DNA from: Hippophae tibetana
Taxonomy: Eukaryota; Streptophyta; Magnoliopsida; Rosales; Elaeagnaceae
Assembly (NCBI GenBank): GCA_037013495.1
Contig: CM072801.1
Span: 31,546,001 to 31,610,000 of the forward strand
Direction of reading: 5' to 3'
DNA: 64,000 bases
In this document: positions 38,201-49,252 of the stretch, piece by piece
Layout of the letters: each line of letters begins with the position of its first letter
Numbering within the stretch: position 1 is the stretch's first letter
The notes under the pieces: model-generated
The model's database searches: none
Seen by the model: only the letters and a program-made list of their open reading frames with translations
Told to the model about the DNA's origin: nothing
Position numbers and translations under genes: made by a program

Positions 38201-38406
38201 TGAAAGATTGATATTTGTATAACAAAACTTGTGTTTTCTTACAATTTTGTAGTTCGTATTTTTTCTTTCGACTTAATTTCCTAGTTTTATTTAAATTCTT
38301 TGTACCATTTTCCTGTTTTATTTTCTATTTCGATTCCTAAAAACACACTTCAAGAATAGTTTAGTTATCGGCATTTTTTTAACCAAAATTACTTTGTTTA
38401 CAATAC
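32255..38406 (+). repeat. Mixed block between higher-order repeats
   Basis: Starts: 32255 B, 32898 A, 33388 B, 34032 A, 34521 B, 35165 A, 35654 B, 36298 A, 36786 B, 37431 A, 37920 A. The B at 32255 mixes subfamilies: gatactacagttcatag from one and ttaccggcagtttttaaacc from the other, plus a private tttatggaaag. The dimers starting at 34032 and 35165 resemble each other and those near 13942 and 20097 (catctcaaccc, ccacattatttgg). No gene, inverted copy or insertion is visible. Confidence 0.87.
37431..38406 (+). repeat. A-A doublet with B-front/A-tail second monomer
   Basis: Monomer 37431 is an ordinary A of the ttcggttcc kind. Monomer 37920 (487 bp) has a B front (cctcaaatagattgg, ttctgttcc, tggtatcaagcc) but an A middle and tail (gaaaatatattatc, aaaaaacacttcg, tttgctttcataagtaac). 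The switch lies between tcaagcc and aaaaaacacttcg. This is a different event from the doublets at 18963-29499. Confidence 0.8.
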
Positions 38407-39049
38407 TTGCCAACGTCAAATAGGTTGGTGGCATCTCATTGCATTGTTTTCAGTTCATGTTCTTTTCTGTTCCAATTTGATCATCTTAACCCTTTTCTAA
38501 GCAATTTACTCATTCTTAATCCTTTGAGTTCATATGTTGTTCCCCTAAAGGTTCCTCATCATTTGGTATCAAGCCTTTGTTGCTGAAGTATGTTATCTAT
38601 CTTCTTATATTTATTTTTTGAATTTTACATTTAAAAAACACTTCGTCCATTGAATTTTCTTTGCTTTCATTAGACACAAATCACAAAGAAAGATAGATAT
38701 TTGTATACCAAGTCTTGTGTTTCGTATTAATTTTGTTGTCATTATTTTGTCTTTCGATTTCATTTCCTTTCTTTCTTTAAATTCTTTGTACCATTTTCTT
38801 GTGTAATGTTTTCTGTGTTCAATCTGTTTTTTTATTGAAAGAAACTATAGAGATACTACAGTTCATAGTTTCAAGAAAAACTAGGTTATTAATATCGGTG
38901 GCAATATTAAACTATTGAAACTATTAATTCGTGCATCGAAATGACTATTATAATGTAGCAAATAGCAACTATTTCGATTCCTAAAAAGACAATGGAAGAA
39001 TAGTTTAGTTATCGGCATTTTTTAACCAAAATTACTTTGTTTACAATAC
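38407..39049 (+). repeat. Mosaic B monomer with an A patch in the middle
   Basis: Front is B (tcaaataggttgg, ttctgttcc, tcaagcc). Then aaaaaacacttcg and ttctttgctttcat are A sequence, and from tagacacaaatc onward it is B again with the 155-bp segment. The right switch lies in the shared hexamer tttcat. The left switch lies between tcaagcc and the A-tract. An A patch of at most about 100 bases is flanked by B. Confidence 0.82.
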
Positions 39050-40674
39050 TTGCCAACCTCTAATAAGTTGGTGGCATCTAATTGCTTTGTTTTCAGTTCA
39101 TATTCTATTCCGTTCCAATTTGATCATCTTAACCCTTTTCTAAGCAATTTACTCATTCTTAATCCTTTGAGTTCATATGTTGTTCCCGTAAAGGTTCCGC
39201 ATCATTTGGTATCAAAGTCTTTGTTGCTGAAAATATATTATCTATCTTCTTATATTTATTTTTTGAATTTTACATTTAAAAAAACTTCGTCCATTGAATT
39301 TTCTTTGCTTTCATAAGTAACAAACCACAATGAAAGATAGATATTTGTATAACAAGTCTTGTGTTTTTTTACAATTTTGTAGTTCGTATTTTGTCTTTCG
39401 ACTTAATTTGCTAGTTTTATTTAAATTCTTTGTACCATTTTCCTGTTTTATGTTTTCTATTTCGATTCCTAAGAACACACTTCAAGAATAGTTTAGTTAT
39501 CGGCATTTTTTTTAACCAAAATTACTTTGTTTACAATACTTGCCAACCTCAAACAAGTTGGTGGCATCTCATTGCATTGTTTTCAGTTCATGTTCTTTTC
39601 TGTTCCAATTTGATCATCTTAACCCTTTTCTAAGCAATTTACTCATTCTTAATCCTTTGAGTTCATACGTTGTTCCCCTAAAGGTTCCGCATAATTTGGT
39701 ATCAAGCCTTTGTTGCTGAAAATATGTTATCTATCTTCTTATATTTATTTTTTGAATTTTACATTTAAAAAAACTTCGTCCATTGAATTTTCTGTGTTTT
39801 CATTAGACACAAATCACAAAGAAAGATAGATATTTGTATACCAAGTCTTGTGTTTTCTTTTAATTTTGTTGTCATTATTTTGTCTTTCGATATCATTTCC
39901 TTTATTTCTTGAAATTCTTTGTACCTTTTTCTTTTGTAATGTTTTCTGTGTTCAATCTATTTTTTTAATTTAAAGAAACTATAGAGATGCTACAGTTCCT
40001 AGTTTCAAGAAAAACTAGGTTAGTAATATCGGTGGCAATATTAAACTGTTGAAACTTTTAATTCGTGCATCGAAATGACTATTATAATGTAGCAAATAGC
40101 AACTCTTTTGATTCCTAAAAAGACAATGAAAGAATAGTTTAGTTACCGGCAGTTTTTAAACCAAAATTACGTTGTTTACAATACTTGCCAACCTCTAATA
40201 GGTTGGTCGCATCTCATTGCATTGTTTTCAGTTCATGTTCTTTTCGGTTCCAATTTGATCATCTTAACCCTTTTCTAAGCAATTTACTCATTCTTAATCC
40301 TTTGAGTTCATATGTTTTTCCCCTAAAGGTTCCGCATCATTTGGTATCAATGCCTTTGTTGCTGAAAATATATTATCTATCTTCTTATATTTATTTTTTG
40401 AATTTTACATTTAAAAAACACTTCGTCCATTGAATTTTCTTTGCTTTCATAAGTAACAAACCACAATGAAAGATAGATAGTTGTATAACAAAACTTGTGT
40501 TTTCTTACAATTTTGTAGTTCGTATTTTTTCTTTCGACTTCATTTCCTAGTTTTATTTAAATTCTTTGTACCATTTTCCTGTTTTATGTTTTCTATTTCG
40601 ATTCCTAAAAACACACTTCAAGAATAGTTTAGTTATCGGAATTTTTTTAACCAAAATTACTTTGTTTACAATAC

Positions 40675-41316
40675 TTGCCAACCTCAAATAGGTTGGTGGC
40701 ATCTCATTGCATTGTTTTCAGTTCATGTTCTTTTCTGTTCCAATTTGATCATCTTAACCCTTTTCTAAGCAATTTACTCATTCTTAATCCTTTGAGTTCA
40801 TATGTTGTTCCCCTAAAGGTTCCGCATCATTTGGTATCAAGCCTTTGTTGCTGAAGTATGTTATCTATCTTCTTATATTTATTTTTTGAATTTTCATTTA
40901 AAAAACACTTCGTCCATTGAATTTTCTTTGCTTTCATTAGACACAAATCACAAAGAAAGATAGATATTTGTATACCAAGTCTTGTGTTTCGTATTAATTT
41001 TGTTGTCATTATTTTGTCTTTCGATTTCATTTCCTTTCTTTCTTTAAATTCTTTGTACCATTTTCTTGTGTAATGTTTTCTGTGTTCAATCTGTTTTTTT
41101 ATTGAAAGAAACTATAGAGATACTACAGTTCATAGTTTCAAGAAAAACTAGGTTATTAATATCGGTGGCAATATTAAACTATTGAAACTATTAATTCGTG
41201 CATCGAAATGACTATTATAATGTAGCAAATAGCAACTATTTCGATTCCTAAAAAGACAATGGAAGAATAGTTTAGTTATCGGCATTTTTTAACCAAAATT
41301 ACTTTGTTTACAATAT
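40675..41316 (+). repeat. Mosaic B monomer, second copy
   Basis: Carries the same A patch as 38407 (aaaaaacacttcg to ttgctttcat, then tagacac). It lacks one A in gaattttcattta, giving 642 bp. Its position one 4-monomer unit later shows that it was copied with the unit rather than formed again. Confidence 0.82.
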
Positions 41317-43742
41317 TTGCCAACCTCTAATAAGTTGGTGGCATCTAATTGCTTTGTTTTCAGTTCATATTCTATTCCGTTCCAATTTGATCATCTTAAC
41401 CCTTTTCTAAGCAATTTACTCATTCTTAATCCTTTGAGTTCATATGTTGTTCCCGTAAAGGTTCCGCATCATTTGGTATCAAAGTCTTTGTTGCTGAAAA
41501 TATATTATCTATCTTCTTATATTTATTTTTTGAATTTTACATTTAAAAAAACTTCGTCCATTGAATTTTCTTTGCTTTCATAAGTAACAAACCACAATGA
41601 AAGATAGATATTTGTATAACAAGTCTTGTGTTTTCTTACAATTTTGTAGTTCGTATTTTGTCTTTCGACTTAATTTCCTAGTTTTATTTAAATTCTTTGT
41701 ACCATTTTCCTGTTTTATGTTTTCTATTTCGATTCCTAAAAACACACTTCAAGAATAGTTTAGTTATCGGCATTTTTTTTAACCAAAATTACTTTGTTTA
41801 CAATACTTGCCAACCTCAAATAAATTGGTGGCATCTCATTGCATTGTTTTCAGTTCATGTTCTTTTCTGTTCCAATTTGATCATCTTAACCCTTTTCTAA
41901 GCAATTTACTCATTCTTAATCCTTTGAGTTCATATGTTGTTCCCCTAAAGGTTCCGCATCATTTGGTATCAAGCCTTTGTTGCTGAAAATATGTTATCTA
42001 TCTTCTTATATTTATTTTTTGAATTTTACATTTAAAAAAACTTCGTCCATTGAATTTTCTGTGTTTTCATTAGACACAAATCACAAAGAAAGATAGATAT
42101 TTGTTTACCAAGTCTTGTGTTTTCTTTTAATTTTCTTGTCATTATTTTTTCTTTCCATATCATTTCCTTTCTTTCTTGAATTGCTTTTTACCTTTTTCTT
42201 TTGTAATGTTTTCTGTGTTTAATCTGTTTTTTTAATTTAAAGAAACTATAGAGATGCTACAGTTCCTAGTTTCAAGAAAAACTAGGTTATTAATATCGGT
42301 GGCAATATTAATTTGTTGAAACTTTTAATTCGTGCATCGAAATGACTATTATAATGTAGCAAATAGCAACTCTTTTGATTCCTAAAAGGACAATGAAAGA
42401 ATAGTTTAGTTACCGGCAGTTTTTAAACCAAAATTACTTTGTTTACAATACTTGCCAACCTCTAATAGGTTGGTCGCATCTCATTGCATTGTTTTCAGTT
42501 CATGTTCTTTTCGGTTCCAATTTGATCATCTTAACCCTTTTCTAAGCAATTTACTCATTCTTAATCCTTTGAGTTCATATGTTTTTCCCCTAAAGGTTCC
42601 GCATCATTTGGTATCAAAGCCTTTGTTGCTGAAAATATATTATCTATCTTCTTATAATTATTTTTTGAATTTTACATTTAAAAAACACTTCGTCCATTGA
42701 ATTTTCTTTGCTTTCATAAGTAAGAAACCACAATGAAAGATAGATATTTGTATAACAAAACTTGTGTTTTCTTACAATTTTGTAGTTCGTATTTTTTCTT
42801 TCGACTTAATTTCCTAGTTTTATTTAATTCTTTGCACCATTTTCCTGTTTTATGTTTTCTATTTCGATTCCTAAAAACACACTTCAAGAATAGTTTAGTT
42901 ATCGGCATTTTTTTAACCAAAATTACTTTGTTTACAATACTTGCCAACCTCAAATAAGTTGGTGGCATCTCATTGCATTGTTTTCAGTTCATGTTCTTTT
43001 CTGTTCCAATTTGATCATCTTAACCCTTTTCTAAGCAATTTACTCATTCTTAATCCTTTGAGTTCATATGTTGTTCCCCTAAAGGTTCCGTATCATTTGG
43101 TATCAAGCCTTTGTTGCTGAAAATATGTTATCTATCTTCTTATATTTATTTTTGGAATTTTACATTTAAAAAAACTTCGTCCATTGAATTTTCTGTGTTT
43201 TCAATAGACACAAATCACAAAGAAAGATAGATATTTGTATACCAAGTCTTGTGTTTTCTTTTAATTTTCTTGTCATTATTTTTTCTTTCCATATCATTTC
43301 CTTTCTTTCTTGAAATTCTTTGTACCTTTTTCTTTTGTAATGTTTACTGTGTTCAATCTATTTTTTTAATTTAAAGAAACTATAGAGATGCTACAGTTCC
43401 TAGTTTCAAGAAAAACTAGGTTATTAATATCGGTGGCAATATTGAACTGTTGAAACTTTTAATTCGTGCATCGAAATGACTATTATAATGTAGCAAATAG
43501 CAACTCTTTTGATTCCTAAAAAGACAATGAAAGAATAGTTTAGTTACCGGCAGTTTTTAAACCAAAATTACTTTGTTTACAATACTTGCCAACCTCTAAT
43601 AGGTTGGTCGCATCTCATTGCATTGTTTTCAGTTCATGTTCTTTTCGGTTCCAATTTGATCATCTTAACCCTTTTCTAAGCAATTTACTCATTCTTAATC
43701 CTTTGAGTTCATATGTTTTTCCCCTAAAGGTTCCGCATCATT

Positions 43743-43755
43743 TGGTATCAAAGCC
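43743..43755 (+). other. Motif resembling an initiator-Met tRNA primer-binding site
   Basis: tggtatcaaagcc differs by one base from tggtatcagagcc, the sequence complementary to the 3' end of plant initiator methionine tRNA that serves as primer-binding site in many plant LTR retrotransposons. It is preceded by ccgcatca and two bases (tt), which is how an LTR ending in CA is usually spaced from that site. The motif recurs in A monomers (as caaagcc or caaagtc); B monomers mostly have tcaagcc. No retroelement coding sequence, second LTR or polypurine tract is recognisable, so this is a possible relic only. Confidence 0.35.
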
Positions 43756-43995
43756 TTTGTTGCTGAAAATATATTATCTATCTTCTTATATTTATTTTTT
43801 GAATTTTACATTTAAAAAAAACTTCGTCCATTGAATTTTCTTTGCTTTCATAAGTAAAAAACCACAATGAAAGATAGATATTTGTATAACAAAACTTGTG
43901 TTTTCTTACAATTTTGTAGTTCGTATTTTTTCTTTCGACTTAATTTCCTAGTTTTATTTAAATTCTTTGCACCATTTTCCTGTTTTATGTTTTCT

Positions 43996-44006
43996 ATTTC
44001 GATTCC
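43996..44006 (+). other. Sequence resembling a Pol III B box, followed by a T7 tract
   Basis: atttcgattcc matches 9 of 11 positions of the B-box consensus ggttcganncc-type element (ggttcgantcc), and a run of seven T, a possible Pol III terminator, lies at 44043-44049. The flanks do not form a tRNA T-stem, and no well spaced A box is visible. In the 11-47 kb region many B monomers have tttgattcc instead, which destroys the match. Probably coincidental. Confidence 0.2.
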
Positions 44007-47000
44007 TAAAAACACACTTCAAGAATAGTTTAGTTATCGGCATTTTTTTAACCAAAATTACTTTGTTTACAATACTTGCCAACCTCAAATAGGTTGGTGG
44101 CATCTCATTGCATTGTTTTCAGTTCATGTTCTTTTCTGTTCCAATTTGATCATCTTAACCCTTTTCTAAGCAATTTACTCATTCTTAATCCTTTGAGTTC
44201 ATATGTTGTTCCCCTAAAGGTTCCGTATCATTTGGTATCAAGCCTTTGTTGCTGAAAATATGTTATCTATCTTCTTATATTTATTTTTGGAATTTTACAT
44301 TTAAAAAAACTTCGTCCATTGAATTTTCTGTGTTTTCAATAGACACAAATCACAAAGAAAGATAGATATTTGTATACCAAGTCTTGTGTTTTCTTTTAAT
44401 TTTCTTGTCATTATTTTTTCTTTCCATATCATTTCCTTTCTTTCTTGAAATTCTTTGTACCTTTTTCTTTTGTAATGTTTTCTGTGTTCAATCTATTTTT
44501 TTAATTTAAAGAAACTATAGAGATGCTACAGTTCCTAGTTTCAAGAAAAACTAGGTTATTAATATCGGTGGCAATATTGAACTGTTGAAACTTTTAATTC
44601 GTGCATCGAAATGACTATTATAATGTAGCAAATAGCAACTCTTTTGATTCCTAAAAAGACAATGAAAGAATAGTTTAGTTACCGGCAGTTTTTAAACCAA
44701 AATTACTTTGTTTACAATACTTGCCAACCTCTAATAGGTTGGTCGCATCTCATTGCATTGTTTTCAGTTCATGTTCTTTTCGGTTCCAATTTGATCATCT
44801 TAACCCTTTTCTAAGCAATTTACTCATTCTTAATCCTTTGAGTTCATATGTTTTTCCCCTAAAGGTTCCGCATCATTTGGTATCAAAGCCTTTGTTGCTG
44901 AAAATATATTATCTATCTTCTTATATTTATTTTTTGAATTTTACATTTAAAAAAAACTTCGTCCATTGAATTTTCTTTGCTTTCATAAGTAAAAAACCAC
45001 AATGAAAGATAGATATTTGTATAACAAAACTTGTGTTTTCTTACAATTTTGTAGTTCGTATTTTTTCTTTCGACTTAATTTCCTAGTTTTATTTAAATTC
45101 TTTGCACCATTTTCCTGTTTTATGTTTTCTATTTCGATTCCTAAAAACACACTTCAAGAATAGTTTAGTTATCGGCATTTTTTTAACCAAAATTACTTTG
45201 TTTACAATACTTGCCAACCTCAAATAGGTTGGTGGCATCTCATTGCATTGTTTTCAGTTCATGTTCTTTTCTGTTCCAATTTGATCATCTTAACCCTTTT
45301 CTAAGCAATTTACTCATTCTTAATCCTTTGAGTTCATATGTTGTTCCCCTAAAGGTTCCGTATCATTTGGTATCAAGCCTTTGTTGCTGAAAATATGTTA
45401 TCTATCTTCTTATATTTATTTTTGGAATTTTACATTTAAAAAAACTTCGTCCATTGAATTTTCTGTGTTTTCAATAGACACAAATCACAAAGAAAGATAG
45501 ATATTTGTATACCAAGTCTTGTGTTTTCTTTTAATTTTCTTGTCATTATTTTTTCTTTCCATATCATTTCCTTTCTTTCTTGAAATTCTTTGTACCTTTT
45601 TCTTTTGTAATGTTTTCTGTGTTCAATCTATTTTTTTAATTTAAAGAAACTATAGAGATGCTACAGTTCCTAGTTTCAAGAAAAACTAGGTTATTAATAT
45701 CGGTGGCAATATTGAACTGTTGAAACTTTTAATTCGTGCATCGAAATGACTATTATAATGTAGCAAATAGCAACTCTTTTGATTCCTAAAAAGACAATGA
45801 AAGAATAGTTTAGTTACCGGCAGTTTTTAAACCAAAATTACTTTGTTTACAATACTTGCCAACCTCTAATAGGTTGGTCGCATCTCATTGCATTGTTTTC
45901 AGTTCATGTTCTTTTCGGTTCCAATTTGATCATCTTAACCCTTTTCTAAGCAATTTACTCATTCTTAATCCTTTGAGTTCATATGTTTTTCCCCTAAAGG
46001 TTCCGCATCATTTGGTATCAAAGCCTTTGTTGCTAAAAATATATTATCTATCTTCTTATATTTATTTTTTGAATTTTACATTTAAAAAAAACTTCGTCCA
46101 TTGAATTTTCTTTGCTTTCATAAGTAAAAAACCACAATGAAAGATAGATATTTGTATAACAAAACTTGTGTTTTCTTACAATTTTGTAGTTCGTATTTTT
46201 TCTTTCGACTTAATTTCCCAGTTTTATTTAAATTCTTTGTACCATTTTCCTGTTTTATGTTTTCTATTTCGATTCCTAAAAACACACTTCAAGAATAGTT
46301 TAGTTATCGGCATTTTTTAACCAAAATTACTTTGTTTACAATACTTGCCAACCTCAAATAGGTTGGTGGCATCTCATTGCATTGTTTTCAGTTCATGTTC
46401 TTTTCTGTTCCAATTTGATCATCTTAACCCTTTTCTAAGCAATTTACTCATTCTTAATCCTTTGAGTTCATATGTTGTTCCCCTAAAGGTTCCGTATCAT
46501 TTGGTATCAAGCCTTTGTTGCTGAAAATATGTTATCTATCTTCTTATATTTATTTTTGGAATTTTACATTTAAAAAAACTTCGTCCATTGAATTTTCTGT
46601 GTTTTCAATAGACACAAATCACAAAGAAAGATAGATATTTGTATACCAAGTCTTGTGTTTTCTTTTAATTTTCTTGTCATTATTTTTTCTTTCCATATCA
46701 TTTCCTTTCTTTCTTGAAATTCTTTGTACCTTTTTCTTTTGTAATGTTTTCTGTGTTCAATCTATTTTTTTAATTTAAAGAAACTATAGAGATGCTACAG
46801 TTCCTAGTTTCAAGAAAAACTAGGTTATTAATATCGGTGGCAATATTGAACTGTTGAAACTTTTAATTCGTGCATCGAAATGACTATTATAATGTAGCAA
46901 ATAGCAACTCTTTTGATTCCTAAAAAGACAATGAAAGAATAGTTTAGTTACCGGCAGTTTTTAAACCAAAATTACTGCTTTACAATACTTGTCAACCTCT

Positions 47001-47478
47001 AATAGGTTGGTCGCATCTCATTGCATTGTTTTCAGTTCATGTTCTTTTCGGTTCCAATTTGATCATCTTAACCCTTTTCTAAGCAATTTACTCATTCTTA
47101 ATCCTTTGAGTTCATATGTTTTTCCCCTAAAGGTTCCGCATCATTTGGTATCAAAGCCTTTGTTGCTGAAAATATATTATCTATCTTCTTATATTTATTT
47201 TTTGAATTTTACATTTAAAAAAAACTTCGTCCATTGAATTTTCTTTGCTTTCATAAGTAACAAACCACAATGAAAGATAGATATTTGTATAACAAAACTT
47301 GTGTTTTCTTACAATTTTGTAGTTCGTATTTTTTCTTTCGACTTAATTTCCTAGTTTTATTTAAATTCTTTGTACCATTTTCCTGTTTTATGTTTTCTAT
47401 TTCGATTCCTAAAAACACACTTCAAGAATAGTTTAGTTATCGGCATTTTTTTAACCAAAATTACTTTGTTTACAATAC

Positions 47479-49252
47479 TTGCCAACCTCAAATAGGTTGG
47501 TGGCATCTCATTGCATTGTTTTCAGTTCATGTTCTTTTCTGTTCCAATTTGATCATCTTAACCCTTTTCTAAGCAATTTACTCATTCTTAATCCTTTGAG
47601 TTCATATGTTGTTCCCCTAAAGGTTCCGCATCATTTGTTTTCAAGCCTTTGTTGCTGAAGTATGTTATCTATCTTCTTATATTTATTTTTTGAATTTTAC
47701 ATTTAAAAATACTTCGTCAATTGAATTTTCTTTGTTTTCATAAGACACAAATCACAAAGAAAGATAGATATTTGTACACCAAGTCTTGTGTTTCGTATTA
47801 ATTTTGTAGTCATTATTTTGTCTTTCGATTTCATTTCCTTTCTTTCTTTAAATTCTTTGTACCTTTTTCTTGTGTAATGTTTTCTGTGTTCAATCTGTTT
47901 TTTTATTGAAAGAAACTATAGAGATACTACAGTTCATAGTTTCAAGAAAAACTAGGTTATTAATATCGGTGGCTATATTAAACTATTGAAACTATTAATT
48001 CGTGCATCGAAATGACTATTATAATGTAGCAAATAGCAACTATTTCGATTCCTAAAAAGACAATGGAATAATAGTTTAGTTATCGGCATTTTTTAACCAA
48101 AATTACTTTGTTTACAATACTTGCCAACCTCTAATAAGTTGGTGGCATCTAATTGCTTTGTTTTCAGTTCATATTCTATTCCGTTCCAATTTGATCATCT
48201 TAACCCTTTTCTAAGCAATTTACTCATTCGTAATCCTTTGAGTTCATATGTTGTTCCCCTAAAGGTTCCGCATCATTTGGTATCAAAGCCTTTTTTGCTG
48301 AAACTATATTATATATCTTCTTATATTTATTTTTTGAATTTTACATTTAAAAAAACTTCGTCCATTGAATTTTCTTTGCTTTCATAAGTAACAAACCACA
48401 ATGAAAGATAGATATTCCTATAACAAGTCTTGTGTTTTCTTACAATTTTGTAGTTCCTATTTTGTCTTTCGACTTAATTTCCTAGTTTTATTTAAATTCT
48501 TTGTACCATTTTCCTGTTTTATGTTTTCTATTTCGATTCCTAAAAGCACACTTCAAGAATAGTTTAGTTATCGCCATTTTTTTAACAAAAATTACTTTGT
48601 TTACAATACTTGCCAACCTCAAATAGGTTGGTGGCATCTCATTGCATTGTTTTCAGTTCATGTTCTTTTCTGTTCCAATTTGATCATCTTAACCCTTTTC
48701 TAAGCAATTTACTCATTCTTAATCCTTTGAGTTCATATGTTGTTCCCCTAAAGGTTCCGCATCATTTGGTATCAAGCCTTTGTTGCTGAAAATATGTTAT
48801 CTATCTTCTTATATTTATTTTTTGAATTTTACATTTAAAAATACTTCGTCAATTGAATTTTCTGTGTTTTCATAAGACACAAATCACAAAGAAAGATAGA
48901 TATTTGTACACCAAGTCTTGTGTTTCGTATTAATTTTGTAGTCATTATTTTGTCTTTCGATTTCATTTCCTTTCTTTCTTTAAATTCTTTGTACCTTTTT
49001 CTTGTGTAATGTTTTCTGTGTTCAATCTGTTTTTTTATTGAAAGAAACTATAGAGATACTACAGTTCATAGTTTCAAGAAAAACTAGGTTATTAATATCG
49101 GTGGCTATATTAAACTATTGAAACTATTAATTCGTGCATCGAAATGACTATTATAATGTAGCAAATAGCAACTATTTCGATTCCTCAAAATACAATGGAA
49201 GAATAGTTTAGATATCGGCATTTTTTAACAAAAATTACTTTGTTTACAATAC
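47479..49252 (+). repeat. Transition block with aaaaatacttcg B monomers
   Basis: Starts: 47479 B, 48121 A, 48610 B. The B copies carry aaaaatacttcgtcaattg and cataagacacaaatc, a variant also found at 53130 and 54259, and ggtggctatatt. At 47479 ttctttgttttcataagac mixes A-like and B-like sites. The A at 48121 introduces cattcgtaatcc and, in its tail, taaaagcacac with tatcgcc, which recur to the right. From here the B subfamily is gatactacagttcatag to the end of the window. Confidence 0.86.

Larger units (their letters stand above)
38407..42940 (+). repeat. 4-monomer higher-order repeat, two copies (about 2267 bp each)
   Basis: Copy 1 starts: 38407 B, 39050 A, 39540 B, 40185 A. Copy 2 starts: 40675 B, 41317 A, 41807 B, 42452 A. 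The first B of each unit is of the gatactacagttcatag subfamily and is a mosaic; the second B is of the gatgctacagttcctag subfamily. The A monomers alternate too (attccgttcc with caaagtc, then ttcggttcc with tcaaagcc or variant and aaaaaacacttcg). The unit therefore joins two dimers that elsewhere sit in separate blocks. Confidence 0.87.
42941..47478 (+). repeat. Recently homogenised dimers, period 1133-1135 bp
   Basis: Starts: 42941 B, 43586 A, 44076 B, 44721 A, 45211 B, 45856 A, 46345 B, 46989 A. Copies share otherwise rare changes: ggttccgtatcatttgg, atttttggaatttt, ttttcaatagacac and aatattgaactgttg in B; aagtaaaaaaccac and tctttgcacc in several A. The dimers at 43586 and 44721 look identical over long stretches. 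Private differences are few (gtttactgtg at 43344, tttcccag at 46216, attactgctttac at 46973). This is the most uniform part of the window. Confidence 0.92.

Noticed and set aside
43743..43755. A complete LTR retrotransposon in the array
   Set aside because: Only the short primer-binding-site-like motif is present. There is no gag or pol coding sequence, paired LTRs or polypurine tract anywhere in the window.
43996..44006. tRNA or tRNA-derived SINE
   Set aside because: The ttcgatt loop is not flanked by a T-stem (the neighbouring bases do not pair), and no acceptor, D or anticodon arm can be drawn.
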